Part shown: positions 5,172 to 5,356 of the stretch, piece after piece
Layout: each line of letters opens with the position of its first letter
How positions within the stretch are numbered: position 1 is the first letter of the stretch
The notes under the pieces: generated by a model
What the model was told of the DNA's origin: nothing
The model's input: the letters and a program-made list of their open reading frames with translations, nothing else
Database searches by the model: none
Made by a program: the position numbers and the translations under genes
From: Deltaproteobacteria bacterium
Lineage (GTDB): Bacteria > UBA10199 > DSSB01
Direction of reading: 5' to 3'
NCBI GenBank assembly: GCA_020440745.1
Contig: JAGRNM010000109.1
Span: 1-5,356 of the forward strand
DNA length: 5,356 nt

Positions 5172-5189
5172 GTGTTTAATTTCCTAAAC

Positions 5190-5196
5190 GGGGAGG
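5190..5196 (+). promoter_or_regulatory. Strong ribosome binding site for the downstream lipoprotein gene
   Basis: GGGGAGG lies 10 nt before ATG 5207, the clearest Shine-Dalgarno sequence in the window. It supports the short partial reading frame at the right edge as a real gene. Confidence 0.75.
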
Positions 5197-5206
5197 TTTT
5201 AATCTA

Positions 5207-5356
5207 ATGAAACGACTTTTAAGCTTTTTTACCCTATTTTTATTGGTCTTAGCCTTTAGTCAGTGTTCCAAGCCCAAACTTTACGGCACCTTGCAAGAAA
5301 ATAGTCCCATCGAGCGCTATTATAACGTTAGTCCCCAAAAAGCTTATCAAGCGGCT
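5207..5356 (+). CDS. Probable lipoprotein, N-terminal 50 residues (partial)
   Basis: The frame is open from ATG to the window edge, 50 codons, with a good ribosome binding site. The N-terminus is a signal peptide: MKRLL, a hydrophobic core (FFTLFLLVLAF, 7-17), then SQC with cysteine 20 and a polar sequence after it (SKPKLYG). This has the size and layout of a lipoprotein signal. The residue before the cysteine is Gln, where Gly, Ala or Ser is usual, so the lipobox is non-canonical and ordinary secretion cannot be excluded. The mature part visible (IERYYNVSPQKAYQAA, 35-50) is too short to assign a family. It follows lgt by 35 bp on the same strand with no clear terminator between, so the two may be co-transcribed. 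Confidence 0.78.
   Translation, partial: MKRLLSFFTLFLLVLAFSQCSKPKLYGTLQENSPIERYYNVSPQKAYQAA

Noticed and set aside
5174..5189. GTTTA/TAAAC inverted repeat between lgt and the lipoprotein gene as a terminator
   Set aside because: A 5-bp AT-rich stem with no T-tract directly after it is too weak.

Overview
The window is a gene-dense stretch of a bacterial chromosome, moderately AT-rich with short intergenic gaps. A Gram-negative, two-membrane cell is suggested by three things: a predicted secreted protein of the Spy/CpxP/CnrX type encoded next to a membrane-anchored candidate anti-sigma factor, a prolipoprotein diacylglyceryl transferase, and a lipoprotein-like product. The gene mix would fit a deltaproteobacterium-like or candidate-phylum lineage, but no marker here settles the taxonomy.

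Layout from left to right. (1) Positions 714 to 1, minus strand: the N-terminal half of class II fumarate hydratase (fumC), cut by the window edge. (2) 715-892: a divergent intergenic region holding a G-rich element of about 80 bp with three consecutive inverted repeats. (3) 893-1357, plus: a small stand-alone SET-domain protein lysine methyltransferase with a post-SET cysteine cluster. (4) 1453-3003, plus: a tightly overlapping three-gene unit encoding an ECF-type sigma factor (TTG start), a single-pass membrane protein that is probably its anti-sigma factor, and a secreted helical protein resembling Spy/CpxP/CnrX sensors. (5) 3380-3000, minus: a small CbiX/SirB-type chelatase, convergent with the sigma unit so that both stop codons lie in one CTAG. 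(6) 3405-4307, plus: a tandem-domain universal stress protein, divergent from the chelatase with only 24 bp between start codons. (7) 4389-5171, plus: lgt. (8) 5207 to the end, plus: the beginning of a probable lipoprotein gene.

The most coherent system is the sigma / membrane protein / periplasmic protein unit. Its components match the CnrH-CnrY-CnrX logic: a cytoplasmic ECF sigma held by a membrane anti-sigma whose state is set by a periplasmic sensor. The putative anti-sigma lacks the zinc-binding ZAS motif and I do not recognise it as a known family. The neighbouring chelatase, which inserts Co, Ni or Fe into sirohydrochlorin depending on the enzyme, makes a metal or envelope-stress link possible but unproven. 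The lgt-lipoprotein pair also makes sense, since Lgt modifies lipoprotein precursors. The remaining genes are ordinary housekeeping or stress genes. Sequence oddities worth checking are a perfect 20-bp palindrome inside the universal stress gene, the structured fumC-SET intergenic element, and the compressed chelatase/stress-protein divergent region.
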